From an uncultured Anaerolineaceae bacterium (GTDB lineage: Bacteria > Chloroflexota > Anaerolineae > Anaerolineales > Anaerolineaceae), in contig CAKMKJ010000035.1 in the NCBI GenBank assembly GCA_927443345.1, forward strand, positions 1 through 64,000: a stretch of 64,000 nt of DNA, read 5' to 3'. How positions within the stretch are numbered: the first letter of the stretch is position 1; the number at the start of each line of letters is the position of its first letter. The notes beneath the pieces are model-generated. The model was not told where the DNA came from and did no database searches. It was given only the letters and a program-made list of their open reading frames with translations. Shown piece by piece: positions 17,541 through 26,455 of the stretch. The translations under genes and the position numbers were made by a program.

Positions 17541-17563
17541 CGTAATCACTCGTCGGAGGAAAC

Positions 17564-17983
17564 ATGAAACAATCCATCGTCCACATCGCGCTGGTGGTTA
17601 GAGATTATGACGAAGCCATCGCCTTTTACACCCAAAAGCTGCACTTCACTTTAATAGAAGACACCTACCAACCCGAACAGGATAAACGCTGGGTGGTGGT
17701 GGCCCCGCCCAACTCAAGCGGCACCACTTTGCTGCTTGCACGCGCCTCCAAACCCGAGCAGGAACCCTTCATTGGCAATCAGGCTGGCGGTAGGGTCTTC
17801 CTCTTTCTCAACACGGATGACTTCTGGCGTGATTACAACGAAATGGTTGAAAGAGGCATCAAATTCATCCGTCCGCCCAAACAGCAAGATTACGGCATGG
17901 TCGCGGTCTTTGAAGACCTCTACGGCAACTTATGGGATCTGCTGCAGCTCAATCCCGACCACCCGCTGGCGACGCGCACGTAA
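17564..17983 (+). CDS. VOC-family protein (glyoxalase/bleomycin-resistance fold)
   Basis: A 139-residue single VOC module. It begins SIVHIALVVRDYDEAIAFYT, with the first metal-ligand His near residue 6, and ends VFEDLYGNLWDLLQL, where Glu/Asp positions of the second half usually complete the metal site. RWVVVAPPNSSGTTLLLARA and GGRVFLFLNTDDFWRDY are typical strands. VOC proteins include glyoxalase I, dioxygenases and drug-binding proteins; the reaction is not determined here. GGAGG at 17555 gives a clear start. It may be cotranscribed with the upstream hydrolase, although a REP-like hairpin lies between. Confidence 0.85.
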   Translation: MKQSIVHIALVVRDYDEAIAFYTQKLHFTLIEDTYQPEQDKRWVVVAPPNSSGTTLLLARASKPEQEPFIGNQAGGRVFLFLNTDDFWRDYNEMVERGIKFIRPPKQQDYGMVAVFEDLYGNLWDLLQLNPDHPLATRT

Positions 17984-18009
17984 CGAATGAGTTCCCATTC
18001 TTACATCAT

Positions 18010-18055
18010 AAACTGATTCCGAAATCTTATTACAGATTTGGGGAACTGTTTTATC
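18010..18055 (+). terminator. Imperfect hairpin, possible terminator of the VOC gene
   Basis: AACTGATTCCGAAATCT (18011-18027) pairs imperfectly with AGATTTGGGGAACTGTT (18034-18050) and is followed by TTTAT. Confidence 0.4.
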
Positions 18056-18182
18056 CCTTTGATTTTGTAATTCATCAATTTGTTCTCGAACGCAATTGGC
18101 GGGCGAATTAATGCGAATTTACTGGTATTCATGATCCAAATCACTGATAATGAATAAAACTATGCAGAGATATGGCGATTTT

Positions 18183-18211
18183 TTGACTTTTGTCTTGATA
18201 TGTGCTATTCT
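18183..18211 (+). promoter_or_regulatory. Sigma-A-type promoter of the MBL-fold gene
   Basis: TTGACT (18183-18188) and TATTCT (18206-18211) are spaced by 17 bases, 46 bases upstream of the start codon. Confidence 0.65.
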
Positions 18212-18257
18212 ACTCTTCTGTAGTTCAAGGAAAATTTCATTTTGAAGGATTTTGCGG

Positions 18258-19100
18258 ATGCATCATGAACGTGTATCGGATAATGTTTACTGGTTCCAAA
18301 GCGAAATATATGCTCAGGTAACCGCCGGAGCGATCACCGGCCCAAATTGGGCTGTGGTAATTGACACCCTGGCCTTGCCTGACGAATCACTTGAGATGCG
18401 CAGTTTTATTGAAGAACAACTCGGCGTGCCGGTTAAGTATGTGATTAATACCCATTATCACGCGGATCATTCCTGGGGCAACTGCTTCTTCCCCGGTGCC
18501 ACGGTGATCTCACATTCGCTTGGACATACCATGATGCTGCAAAAAGGGCTGGCTTCGCTTGAATCCGCCAAAAAACAAAATGCAATTTTCAAACAGGTCA
18601 AACTGGTCGATCCACAAATGACTTTTACTGAAGGATCATTTTCACTGCGAGTGGGCAAAAAGAATCTGATCATGAGCCTCACCCCCGGCCACTCCGCTGA
18701 TTCCATTTCGGTATTGGTAGAAGAAGATCGTGTGCTTTTCGCTGGTGATGCTTTCATGCCCATCCCCTACATGGTGGATGGCAACGAAGAAGAATTGCTG
18801 ACCACGATTAAGCGCATCGGCAAAATGGGTCTCGAAAACATCATTCAGGGCCACGGAGATATCATCCTGCGCGGCGAAATTGAAGAAGCCACCCGCGAAA
18901 ATGTGGCTTACTTGACCACACTGCGCAAAGCTGTTAAAGCAGCCGCCAAAAAACGCGAACCCATGGAAGCCCTGGCCGAGATTGATATTGAATCCTGCGG
19001 CAAGAGCCGTGTCGTGCTCACCGGGTTAGGCATCGAACTGCACAAGCGCAACGTGATGCACGTTTACAATCATCTCTCTGATGAAGTTGAAACTAACTAA
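18258..19100 (+). CDS. MBL-fold metallo-hydrolase
   Basis: A 280-residue zinc hydrolase of the metallo-beta-lactamase fold. The metal site is complete: THYHADHSWGN (HxHxDH) near 73-83, a third His in LTPGHSADSISV near 140, Asp in LFAGDAFMPIP near 160, and His in IQGHGDII near 199. A helical C-terminal segment follows. The family covers lactonases, quinoprotein-relay proteins, alkylsulfatase-like and glyoxalase II-like enzymes. The substrate is unknown. ATG 18258 is chosen over a TTG two codons earlier because GAAGGA lies eight bases before it. Confidence 0.85.
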   Translation: MHHERVSDNVYWFQSEIYAQVTAGAITGPNWAVVIDTLALPDESLEMRSFIEEQLGVPVKYVINTHYHADHSWGNCFFPGATVISHSLGHTMMLQKGLASLESAKKQNAIFKQVKLVDPQMTFTEGSFSLRVGKKNLIMSLTPGHSADSISVLVEEDRVLFAGDAFMPIPYMVDGNEEELLTTIKRIGKMGLENIIQGHGDIILRGEIEEATRENVAYLTTLRKAVKAAAKKREPMEALAEIDIESCGKSRVVLTGLGIELHKRNVMHVYNHLSDEVETN

Positions 19101-19107
19101 CCAATAA

Positions 19108-19137
19108 AAAACCGGCCTTTGGCCGGTTTTGTTTTTA
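19108..19137. terminator. Bidirectional terminator between convergent genes
   Basis: AAAACCGGCC (19108-19117) pairs with GGCCGGTTTT (19121-19130), with T-runs on the plus side and A-runs on the other. It serves the MBL gene and the convergent PlsY-like gene. Confidence 0.85.
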
Positions 19138-19815
19138 GAGTTGTTGTGATTGTTTTTCTTTTAATTTCTTTTCAAACAGGGCTCTCAACCCAACAGCACG
19201 TTCGGTACCCTCCGCGAGGCGTTTGAGGTTTGGACGCAGCGCGTAAAGCACGATAATCAGGGTGGCAGCGCCGTAGAAAACGAATTCCCACGGGCCTAAC
19301 CCGGCGGCCGCTTCGTATCCAAACAAGATCAGAGCAAAGAAAGCGATGCTAATCGTCGTGACAGATGCATATCCAATGCCGATGTACACAAGCACAATCA
19401 ATGGCAAAATGATCATCCAACTGTAAGGCACCAGAGCAATTGCGCCGCCCAAAGTGGTTGAACCGCCTGCTCCACCTTTTAACATCCACTTGCCGTCTGA
19501 TGTTTTTTCCATCAGGAACACCGAGAAGATCTGACCAACCACGGCCAGGATGACCGCGATGATTTTTACCCACAAACTCTCGGGCATAATGGATGCCGCA
19601 ATAAAACCAACCAGAATACCTTTGCCAACATCACCCACCGATGTCATTAAACCGGCCAAAAAACCTGCTGCGCGCATTACATTTGTGCCGCCCACCCTGC
19701 CGCTTCCAAGGGTGCGTACATCGGTACCTTTAAACAACTTGACGATCACCCATCCGATGGGGATGGAGCCTATAAGGTAGGATACGACTAAAATTAACAA
19801 GATATTCAATAGCAT
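19135..19815 (-). CDS. plsY: PlsY-type glycerol-3-phosphate acyltransferase, divergent
   Basis: PlsY moves the acyl chain from acyl-phosphate to glycerol-3-phosphate, the first step of phospholipid synthesis. The 226-residue membrane protein keeps motif 1 (LIGSIPIGW then GSGRVGGTNVMR near 37-48) and GDVGKG near 61-66. Motif 2 departs from the family: the usual GH is GQ (VVGQIFSVF near 93), and GGKG is GGAG in LKGGAGGSTTLGG near 112-124, with an insert before it. A C-terminal cytoplasmic tail carries KKLKEKQSQQL. The start has CGGAG eight bases upstream. It is the only PlsY seen in the window, so it may be the working enzyme with a relaxed active site or a paralogue with another role. Confidence 0.75.
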   Translation of the reverse strand: MLLNILLILVVSYLIGSIPIGWVIVKLFKGTDVRTLGSGRVGGTNVMRAAGFLAGLMTSVGDVGKGILVGFIAASIMPESLWVKIIAVILAVVGQIFSVFLMEKTSDGKWMLKGGAGGSTTLGGAIALVPYSWMIILPLIVLVYIGIGYASVTTISIAFFALILFGYEAAAGLGPWEFVFYGAATLIIVLYALRPNLKRLAEGTERAVGLRALFEKKLKEKQSQQL

Positions 19816-19880
19816 ATATTTTCTCCGTTAAGATGCATATTAACTAACACCATCATCGCAAAACGGATACTCTTATTCTT

Positions 19881-20687
19881 TTAAATAAGGATAGCTAAAG
19901 CAAAGAATATAACAATCAACAAAATCGGTTCAATCCAGATCAGGTTGCCAGACCGCTTTTCTTCAATGCCCCCCGCCAGGTTGATCAAGGCATAGGTAAT
20001 TCCAATCAACACCAACCCAAATTGGAGCGGTCGCAGCGGAAGGTAAAACAAGCCAGCGGCAAGTTGGGTCACAAAAAGACTGATGCCTGCCGTCCAGGCC
20101 AGGTTCCAGCCGCCAAGCCTGAGATGCAGTGTCTTGGCCGTCACCACAGCCACTGCCGGCAAGATGGCGAGCAGCACAATATAGAGTCTGAGACCTGATC
20201 CACGCACTGCAATCAACAACACCAGCAGCAGCGCATAAGACATGGCGCTCAAACTTACCCTGGCAATCGGAAAGCGCAAGTCCCCCGCATCTACCGAGAT
20301 ATACTCGGCGATCATGACTGCCGTAAGCAGCAAGCCGCCCAGAGATAAAACCACCCACCAAGAAGCACTGATCTGCAAGTTATTAAGCGGCACGCTGATG
20401 ACCAATGCTGTAAACGCCGGTATCAGCCAGTGATGAAAACGTCTGCCGCCGCCAAGCCCCGGATGTGCACCGATCAACCAATCCGCGCCGGCTGCTGCCA
20501 GCAGACCAACCACCACAGAAATAATGGTCATGAAGTTAATATTGAAAGTCAGCAGAAAGCCAGGGAGTTGCAGATCAATAGTCCGCGTCGGAAATTGAAT
20601 AAAAGCGGTCAAGGCATAGGCCAACAAAATCGTTGCCGTGACAACACTCAAATGGTCAATACTGGGAAGTGCTTCGTGTTCTTTCAC
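19881..20687 (-). CDS. Polytopic membrane protein, unknown function
   Basis: A 268-residue protein with about eight hydrophobic helices spread over its whole length and short loops, such as GAHPGLGGGRRFHHW near residue 75-90 and VDAGDLRFPIARVS near 132-145. I do not recognise the family; the arrangement resembles DUF5656-type Chloroflexota proteins. The start is GTG at 20687, only six bases after a TAAAAT -10 element, so the mRNA is probably leaderless. It diverges from the membrane-protein/gyrB unit and lies upstream of the PlsY gene on the same strand with a 65-base gap. Confidence 0.7.
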   Translation of the reverse strand: MKEHEALPSIDHLSVVTATILLAYALTAFIQFPTRTIDLQLPGFLLTFNINFMTIISVVVGLLAAAGADWLIGAHPGLGGGRRFHHWLIPAFTALVISVPLNNLQISASWWVVLSLGGLLLTAVMIAEYISVDAGDLRFPIARVSLSAMSYALLLVLLIAVRGSGLRLYIVLLAILPAVAVVTAKTLHLRLGGWNLAWTAGISLFVTQLAAGLFYLPLRPLQFGLVLIGITYALINLAGGIEEKRSGNLIWIEPILLIVIFFALAILI

Positions 20688-20693
20688 ACCTCT

Positions 20694-20699
20694 ATTTTA
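20694..20699 (-). promoter_or_regulatory. -10 element of a leaderless promoter
   Basis: On the minus strand TAAAAT is followed by six bases and then the GTG start at 20687, the same six-base distance seen at the DinG-type gene. The six bases, AGAGGT, are too close to act as a normal ribosome site. Confidence 0.4.
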
Positions 20700-20757
20700 C
20701 CTGATGAACTTGAAATTAGAACATACCATCGAAAATAAACAGCCAACAGGCCATTTA

Positions 20758-20766
20758 TGGTAAAAT
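20758..20766 (+). promoter_or_regulatory. Extended -10 promoter of the membrane protein-gyrB unit
   Basis: TGGTAAAAT matches an extended -10 element and ends ten bases before the ATG at 20777. No Shine-Dalgarno sequence separates them, so a very short leader or none is expected. Confidence 0.4.
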
Positions 20767-20776
20767 TATAGATTGT

Positions 20777-21808
20777 ATGAAAAAACCGTTATTATCACTC
20801 ACTGGAACGCCACCCAGATTGTTCCCCACATTACTCAAGGGATTTAATACCATTGCCAACCATTGGTATCTGATTCTCTTTCCTGTTGCCATCGATGTTG
20901 TGCTCTGGTTAGGCCCAAAGATCAAACTGAAAACATTGCTGACGCCCATCATCGACACGATGACCCAAAATGTATTGAAAATTAGTCCGGCAGAAATGTT
21001 GCCGACTGCCCAAACTTATCAGGTCTTGTGGGATCAATTGATCAACCAATTTAACCTGACAACCTTGATCCGAACGATTCCGATTGGGGTTCCGAGCATT
21101 ATTGCGCGCCAGTCGCCTCTCACTTCACCACTCGGACCAGGTATTTCGTATGAACTGCCATCTGTCAATTGGATTTTTATTGTTCTGGGCATCCTTCTAC
21201 TGCTTGGATTCCTTTTGGGCAGTATTTACTTCATCCTGGTTTCTCAGGTAACTGCTCCTGAAACCGGCAAGATGGGCTTGAAAGAGGTCTTTTCGGCTTA
21301 CTTACAAAGTTTGATCATGTTTTGCTTGATGATCATATTGCTGGTCTTGATCTCGGTACCGCTGCTGATGCTGCTTTCGATCCTTTCATTGATCAACCCG
21401 GCAATCGGACAGTTCTTCATGTTGATGGCAGCATTCTTGCTGCTCTGGCTGCTGATGCCCCTGGTTTTCTCTCCACACGGCATCTTTGTGTTGAAACAAA
21501 AAGCGCTGCCCTCAATGTTGATCTCGGTGCGATTGGTGAGATTATTCCTGCCAGGCACGGGTCTGTTCGTGATGACCAGCATTTTGATCAGCGAAGGTTT
21601 GAATTTGTTGTGGACGCTTCCTGATCCAAATTCGTGGATGACCATGATTGGCATCGGCGGACACGCGTTTATTATTACCGGATTACTGGCAGCCAGTTTC
21701 ATTTATTACCGTGAAGGTTTAAAATGGATGCAGGATAACCTGCAGAAAATGGCTGAAGCTACTAAAATGCAACAAGAAAACGGAGGCACCACCCTTGAGC
21801 AACGATAA
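20777..21808 (+). CDS. Polytopic membrane protein upstream of gyrB, unknown function
   Basis: A 343-residue protein with about six hydrophobic segments near residues 25-48, 125-150, 170-195, 200-225, 245-270 and 285-310. A periplasmic-looking stretch lies between the first two ([20 protein letters not shown]). The C-terminus [17 protein letters not shown] is soluble. I do not recognise a family. Its end overlaps the gyrB start by 14 bases, so the two are translated together. The long overlap and shared promoter suggest constitutive expression with gyrase, but no functional link is known. Confidence 0.75.
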   Translation: MKKPLLSLTGTPPRLFPTLLKGFNTIANHWYLILFPVAIDVVLWLGPKIKLKTLLTPIIDTMTQNVLKISPAEMLPTAQTYQVLWDQLINQFNLTTLIRTIPIGVPSIIARQSPLTSPLGPGISYELPSVNWIFIVLGILLLLGFLLGSIYFILVSQVTAPETGKMGLKEVFSAYLQSLIMFCLMIILLVLISVPLLMLLSILSLINPAIGQFFMLMAAFLLLWLLMPLVFSPHGIFVLKQKALPSMLISVRLVRLFLPGTGLFVMTSILISEGLNLLWTLPDPNSWMTMIGIGGHAFIITGLLAASFIYYREGLKWMQDNLQKMAEATKMQQENGGTTLEQR

Positions 21809-23720
21809 TTCATCCTCTTACGGCGCTAAAGATATTCAAGTACTTGAAGGACTCGAAGCAGTCCGCCGCCGTCCCGGCATGTACGTGGGTGGCACGGACC
21901 TCAAGGCGCTCCACCATCTGGTTTATGAAGTGGTTGATAACGCCATTGACGAAGCCCTGGCTGGCGTTTGTAACCGCATCGAAGTGATCATTAATGCCGA
22001 TAGCAGCGTCAGCGTCATTGACAACGGCCGCGGCATCCCCGTGGATATTCATCCTGAAAAGAAAAAATCAGCCCTTGAAGTCGTCATGACCATTTTGCAT
22101 GCCGGCGGCAAATTCGGACATTCTGCCTATAAAGTCTCTGGTGGTTTGCACGGTGTCGGCGTCTCGGCAGTTAATGCGCTTTCAGAATGGTGCGAAGTTC
22201 GCGTCTACCTTGATGGTCAGGTTCACTTCCAGCGCTACGAACGCGGCATCCCCATGGAACCGGTTAAGATGATCGGTAAATGCCCCCCGACACAAACCGG
22301 AACCAATGTCACCTTTAAGTTTGACCGCGAGATTTTTAAAGAAGAAGGTCTCGATTATAAATTTGATGCCCTGGTGGCCCGTTTCAGAGAAATGGCTTTT
22401 GTTACCCGCAATGTGACCATCAAATTAGTAGATAATCGTCCGCCAGAACGTGAAATCACTTTCCTCTTTGAAGGCGGTATCACCTCTTTTGTGCGTTATA
22501 TGAACAAGAACCGCGTTGTGCTGCATCCCGTGTTTTATGTTGAAAAAGAAATTGACAACATCGGCATTGAAATCGCATTGCAGTATACAGACTCTTACAG
22601 CGAAGCGGTCTACTCATTCGCCAACACCATCAATACCATTGACGGCGGCACCCACATGACCGGCCTGCGCACGGCAGTAACCCGCGTGGTGAACGATTAT
22701 GCCAAACGCACCAAACTTCTTAAGGATGTTGACCCCAACTTCAGCGGCGATGATACACGCGAAGGCATGACCGCCATCGTCAGCATTAAACACCCTGATC
22801 CTCAGTTTGAAAGCCAGACCAAAGTCAAATTGATGAACCCCGAGGTTGCCACGTACGTGCAGCAGGTAGTGGGTGAAGCCCTTGCCAGCTTTTTAGATGA
22901 AAACCCGGCGACTGCCAAAGCCATTATTTCAAAATGTCTGACTTCTGCCCGCGCCCGTGATGCCGCCCGCAAAGCCCGCGACCTCGTCATCCGCAAGTCG
23001 GCGCTTGAAAGCCTCACCCTGCCCGGCAAATTGGCAGACTGCTCTGAACGTGACAGTACTAAAACAGAAATCTACATCGTCGAAGGCAATTCGGCAGGCG
23101 GCTCGGCCAAAATGGGCCGTGACCGTCACTTCCAGGCCATCCTGCCATTGCGCGGCAAGATCCTCAACACCGAACGCGCCCGTCTAGACAAAATGCTTGG
23201 CAACGAAGAAATAAAATCTATGATCTCGGCATTCGGCACAGGCATTGGTGATAACTTTGAAGTCAAAAACCTGCGCTACGGACGCATCATTATCATGACC
23301 GATGCTGACGTCGACGGCTCGCATATCCGCACCTTGCTGCTCACCTTTTTCTTTAGATATATGAAGCCATTGATCGAGCAAGGCCACATTTATATAGCCC
23401 AGCCGCCGCTCTTCCGCATTGCACACCGCCAAACGGTTAAATACGTTTACGTGGAGGCTGAAAAAGATGCCTACTTGAAAGAGTTAGGCCCAGTTGCTGA
23501 CAAAGCCACCATGCAGCGTTACAAAGGTCTGGGTGAAATGAACCCCGAACAGCTTTGGGAAACCACCATGAACCCCGAAACCCGCACCCTGCTGCGCGTA
23601 GAAATTGAAGACGCCGCCACCGCGGATCACACCTTCGACATGCTGATGGGGGCTGCTGTGCCGCCGCGCACCAAATTCATCACCACCCACGCCCACGCCG
23701 TCCGCAATTTGGATGTGTAA
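21795..23720 (+). CDS. gyrB: DNA gyrase subunit B
   Basis: The ATPase subunit of gyrase, which drives negative supercoiling with GyrA. The 641-residue length is usual for the form without the proteobacterial insert. Motifs are [16 protein letters not shown] at 18-33, the ATPase Glu in [23 protein letters not shown], and [15 protein letters not shown] near 118-132. The Toprim part has [32 protein letters not shown], and the metal triad DADVDGSHI, and the C-terminus has [11 protein letters not shown]. The start is TTG at 21795 with GGAGG at 21782-21786. A ParE identity is less likely because [15 protein letters not shown] and the overall context fit GyrB, but the two are close relatives. The upstream membrane gene overlaps it. 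Confidence 0.94.
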   Translation: MSNDNSSSYGAKDIQVLEGLEAVRRRPGMYVGGTDLKALHHLVYEVVDNAIDEALAGVCNRIEVIINADSSVSVIDNGRGIPVDIHPEKKKSALEVVMTILHAGGKFGHSAYKVSGGLHGVGVSAVNALSEWCEVRVYLDGQVHFQRYERGIPMEPVKMIGKCPPTQTGTNVTFKFDREIFKEEGLDYKFDALVARFREMAFVTRNVTIKLVDNRPPEREITFLFEGGITSFVRYMNKNRVVLHPVFYVEKEIDNIGIEIALQYTDSYSEAVYSFANTINTIDGGTHMTGLRTAVTRVVNDYAKRTKLLKDVDPNFSGDDTREGMTAIVSIKHPDPQFESQTKVKLMNPEVATYVQQVVGEALASFLDENPATAKAIISKCLTSARARDAARKARDLVIRKSALESLTLPGKLADCSERDSTKTEIYIVEGNSAGGSAKMGRDRHFQAILPLRGKILNTERARLDKMLGNEEIKSMISAFGTGIGDNFEVKNLRYGRIIIMTDADVDGSHIRTLLLTFFFRYMKPLIEQGHIYIAQPPLFRIAHRQTVKYVYVEAEKDAYLKELGPVADKATMQRYKGLGEMNPEQLWETTMNPETRTLLRVEIEDAATADHTFDMLMGAAVPPRTKFITTHAHAVRNLDV

Positions 23721-23759
23721 AACCCGTGTCAATCAGAACCCATAAATGTAAAAATCAAG

Positions 23760-23790
23760 CGCCAGAAAAACAATCTGGCGTTTTAATTTA
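23760..23790. terminator. Terminator of gyrB and the convergent kinase gene
   Basis: CGCCAGA (23760-23766) pairs with TCTGGCG (23774-23780), followed by TTTTAATTT. It lies between convergent genes. Confidence 0.7.
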
Positions 23791-23809
23791 ATAGAAAAGA
23801 GTAAGTTTT

Positions 23810-24733
23810 TTATTTTTCTAAAAATGAAAGAAGCTCTTGTTCGTTGGGGCAGTTTCTTGCGCCGGGTTTAGTGATGTTGATAGCCGCCGCAGCACAACCA
23901 GCACGATTGGCATAATCCAAACGCTCTCCTTTTGCGAGCGCCCAAAGAAAGCCGCTGTTGAAGGCATCGCCCGCGCCAAGCGTATCTGCAATCTTCACCT
24001 GGAATGCCTCGCATCTGGATTCTCCATTTCGATCCATCACGACAGACCCGCGGTCACCCATGCGGCAGATAATGGTACGTTTGTCAGTCACCAGTGATCT
24101 GGCTGCTTCAAACGGATCACTGATGCCGGTTAAGGGAACGAATTCATCGATACCAGAACCCAACAGGTAATCAACGTTTTCAATGGCTTGAAGCAAATGT
24201 TCACGCTTTTGTTGCAGTGTTTCAATCCGCAGGTTGAGATCCAGAGAGACTTTGATGCCACGGGCAGCACATTTTTTAAGAAAGCGACAGACTGCTACAG
24301 CGGCTGGTTCTTCGAACAACATCAATCCGGTGGTATGAACGAAAGAAACCTGCTCAAGTAACCTGTCCGGAATATCTTCATCAAATAGTTGAAGATGGCT
24401 GGGGTTCTCGCGCGGCATCAGAAATGGATAGCGTTCATTCTTTTCGTCGATAACGACTAGTACCAAGACAGAGGACAGTTTTTCATCCAGGATGAAATAA
24501 TCGGCGTTAACCCCATCTGTTTGAAGTGCTGTTTTCATTGCCCGGCCAAAATAATCATCCCCTGCTTTACCCAGAAAGGCACAATCCGCGCCAAGCCTTC
24601 CAAGGCCTGAAGCCGTGTTTGCTGCCGTACCACCACATGTAAATTCCGGAAAAACCTGATCACCATTTTTTGCCGCACCATACGGAATTACTATATCAGC
24701 GCAGGCATCACCCAGGCAGAGAATCTGCTTCAT
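23810..24733 (-). CDS. PfkB/ribokinase-family sugar kinase
   Basis: An ATP-dependent kinase of 307 residues. It opens ILCLGDACADIVIPYG, has the first PfkB signature region FTCGGTAANTASGLGRLGADC near 31-51, and ends with the anion hole and catalytic base ADTLGAGDAFNSGFLWAL near 252-269. The substrate is likely a sugar, sugar phosphate or nucleoside. Its start overlaps the end of the TrpF-like gene (ATGA), so the two are cotranslated and probably act on successive intermediates. The substrate is not predictable from sequence alone. Confidence 0.88.
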   Translation of the reverse strand: MKQILCLGDACADIVIPYGAAKNGDQVFPEFTCGGTAANTASGLGRLGADCAFLGKAGDDYFGRAMKTALQTDGVNADYFILDEKLSSVLVLVVIDEKNERYPFLMPRENPSHLQLFDEDIPDRLLEQVSFVHTTGLMLFEEPAAVAVCRFLKKCAARGIKVSLDLNLRIETLQQKREHLLQAIENVDYLLGSGIDEFVPLTGISDPFEAARSLVTDKRTIICRMGDRGSVVMDRNGESRCEAFQVKIADTLGAGDAFNSGFLWALAKGERLDYANRAGCAAAAINITKPGARNCPNEQELLSFLEK

Positions 24734-25416
24734 ATCCCAAGCTCGGCGGCGGCGGCTTTGGCATTTTGAATAAACAGCCTGACTTTGGCAGGGTTTTTGC
24801 GCGAGCTTCCATCAGGCAGTTTATCACTGGTTTTGGTGAAAGAGTCCACCCCAAAGGGTTTGACCACTCTTATCGCTTCAGCTACATTTTCGGGTCCCAA
24901 CCCACCCGCCAAGATCACCGGGCAAGCCACCTTTTTAACGATCTCGGCATCAAGCGCCCAATCATGCGTGATGCCTGCCGCACCAATCCCGGCGATATTG
25001 GGATCTACAGAATCGAGAATAAGCATGTCGCAAAATTCCGCGAAATAAACCGCCCGATCCACCGCTTCTGGCCCAGTCACGGCAATCGCTTGCAGCACCT
25101 TCACGCCGGGGCATAATTCTTTTGCTTTTTTTACAAATTCGGGTGTGGCAAAGTACTCGTTCCCGCAGATGTGAATGATCTCAGGCCGAAGGCGAGAGAG
25201 TGCGCCGTAGACTTCTTCGCCGCTTCTGGTCACCGCAATGAGCACCCTGACGGCTTTGTTGCCTATTGCTGTGAAAATATCTTTACATACTTCTTCACTG
25301 ACTTGAGCTGGCAGACTTACGCCTGTATCAATAGCAACTCCAATTCTATCTGCACCTGCAGTAATACAATCAAGTGCTTCATCAGCAGTTTGAATCGAAT
25401 AAATTTGAGTAATCAT
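24730..25416 (-). CDS. TrpF-like (phosphoribosylanthranilate isomerase fold) protein lacking the catalytic cysteine
   Basis: A 228-residue TIM barrel close to phosphoribosylanthranilate isomerase: VILAGGLGPENVAEAIR near 172-188 and the end VKPFGVDSFTKT match the phosphate-binding region, and LILDS keeps the expected Asp. The KICG motif at strand one, which holds the general-base Cys, reads QIYS here, and SSGVE near the phosphate site is replaced by TKTSDK. It is therefore unlikely to be a tryptophan-pathway enzyme. It forms a tight two-gene unit with a PfkB kinase and no other trp genes are near, pointing to isomerisation or aldol chemistry on a sugar phosphate. That function is inference. 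Confidence 0.7.
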   Translation of the reverse strand: MITQIYSIQTADEALDCITAGADRIGVAIDTGVSLPAQVSEEVCKDIFTAIGNKAVRVLIAVTRSGEEVYGALSRLRPEIIHICGNEYFATPEFVKKAKELCPGVKVLQAIAVTGPEAVDRAVYFAEFCDMLILDSVDPNIAGIGAAGITHDWALDAEIVKKVACPVILAGGLGPENVAEAIRVVKPFGVDSFTKTSDKLPDGSSRKNPAKVRLFIQNAKAAAAELGI

Positions 25417-25766
25417 TAGTTGTTTTCCAATTTAATATATCTTCCCTGTTGCAACCTCAGGATATCAAACTCGTTTATTGGTCGCGAACTCATATCTTCT
25501 CTTTTACTATTGCCTCCTCCCTGCCCCTCTCCATCCTCGAGATACAGTGAGGTTTGGTGTGAGGCAAGAAATGCAAACCTTTTTTCGCAGAAAACTGTTG
25601 GAAATGTTCTTTTTTATATTGAGTCTATTTTACTGTATTATCCTCGACAAATCTCACCGTACTATCAAACTAAAACACCAGATTCGGATTCTGGTGTTTT
25701 GATAATATTCAATGATCTACCCTGTTCGACGTCCTTAATATTCCTTGGCGACCAACCAATTACTAA
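25417..25766. other. AT-rich intergenic region
   Basis: About 350 bases between two minus-strand genes. It contains the terminator at 25672 and a TATATT at about 25435 on the minus strand that may be the -10 of the TrpF-like/PfkB unit. Base composition changes visibly from here on toward AT-rich sequence. I see no convincing gene. Confidence 0.4.
25672..25704 (-). terminator. Bidirectional terminator after the membrane-anchored protein gene
   Basis: AAAACACCAGA (25672-25682) pairs with TCTGGTGTTTT (25690-25700) around a seven-base loop, 67 bases beyond the stop codon of the gene ending at 25767. Confidence 0.75.
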
Positions 25767-26315
25767 TTATCCAACCTCCGAGGTACCCACAAGCCTTTCA
25801 AAAAGAGCGCGGTATGAGATCATCGCTCTGCGCATTTCTTCTGTGTTCGCTTTTTGATCGGTATTTTTGATGGCGACTTCTCTGGCCTCACGATAATCTT
25901 TCACCAGCTCAGGATAGCGGATCGAAACATCCGCGGCACGCTGATTAAAATCAGAGACCGGATAGTTGCGAAGCTGCATGACTTCCATGATCAAATGGTC
26001 TGCTGAGCTAATAGCCTTGCCAGGTTCATTGACAAAATCAGCTTGAACTGCCGTCCAATCAGTGTGGTATTGTTCTCGTTCTGCATCAGTAAGCGGACGG
26101 ATATCCATATCACTCATGTGTTTTTCTCTACTGCGCAATTCAGCCTGAGCTTTTTTCTCGCTGCCCATTTTTTTGACTGAGAGATCGTATTCCTCACCAT
26201 ATTGAGCTTGAAATTTTCTGGTATTCCTGCGGCGATTATAAGCACCAATGCCCAACACAATGCCAAAAATCACCAGGATCGCAACAACTGGTACGATAAA
26301 TAAATATGCATTCAT
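25767..26315 (-). CDS. Single-pass membrane protein with cytoplasmic helical domain, unknown function
   Basis: A 182-residue protein. Residues 1-25 form one membrane helix (YLFIVPVVAILVIFGIVLG), followed by basic residues YNRRRNTRK, placing the rest in the cytoplasm. That part is charged and helical, with REKHMSDMDIRPLTDAEREQ and VRYPE-type segments such as VSIRYPELVKDYREAREVA. Conserved proteins of this layout occur in bacterial stress clusters, but no function is established that I know. Start at 26315 is supported by GGAG eight bases upstream; an earlier in-frame start is disfavoured. It is the last gene on this strand before the terminator and follows the glucan synthase by 140 bases. Confidence 0.75.
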   Translation of the reverse strand: MNAYLFIVPVVAILVIFGIVLGIGAYNRRRNTRKFQAQYGEEYDLSVKKMGSEKKAQAELRSREKHMSDMDIRPLTDAEREQYHTDWTAVQADFVNEPGKAISSADHLIMEVMQLRNYPVSDFNQRAADVSIRYPELVKDYREAREVAIKNTDQKANTEEMRRAMISYRALFERLVGTSEVG

Positions 26316-26455
26316 GATTTCTCCTGTTTCTAAAACAACTACAGACACGACCGGGCGCTGTTCTATAAGTTCACCCAACTTAACCATACCCGGTAATCCC
26401 TCTTAATTACCCGAATAGAAACTAAATTTTATCTGCACATTCACAGGTTTTGGGT

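Noticed and set aside
19550..19780. Plus-strand small frame inside the PlsY gene
   Set aside because: Antisense shadow with no ribosome site; PlsY motif 1 lies on the opposite strand.
25420..25857. Plus-strand frame of 145 codons after the TrpF-like gene
   Set aside because: Composition is Ser/Leu-rich without a recognisable domain, no ribosome site, and it overlaps a terminator and the end of a better supported gene.
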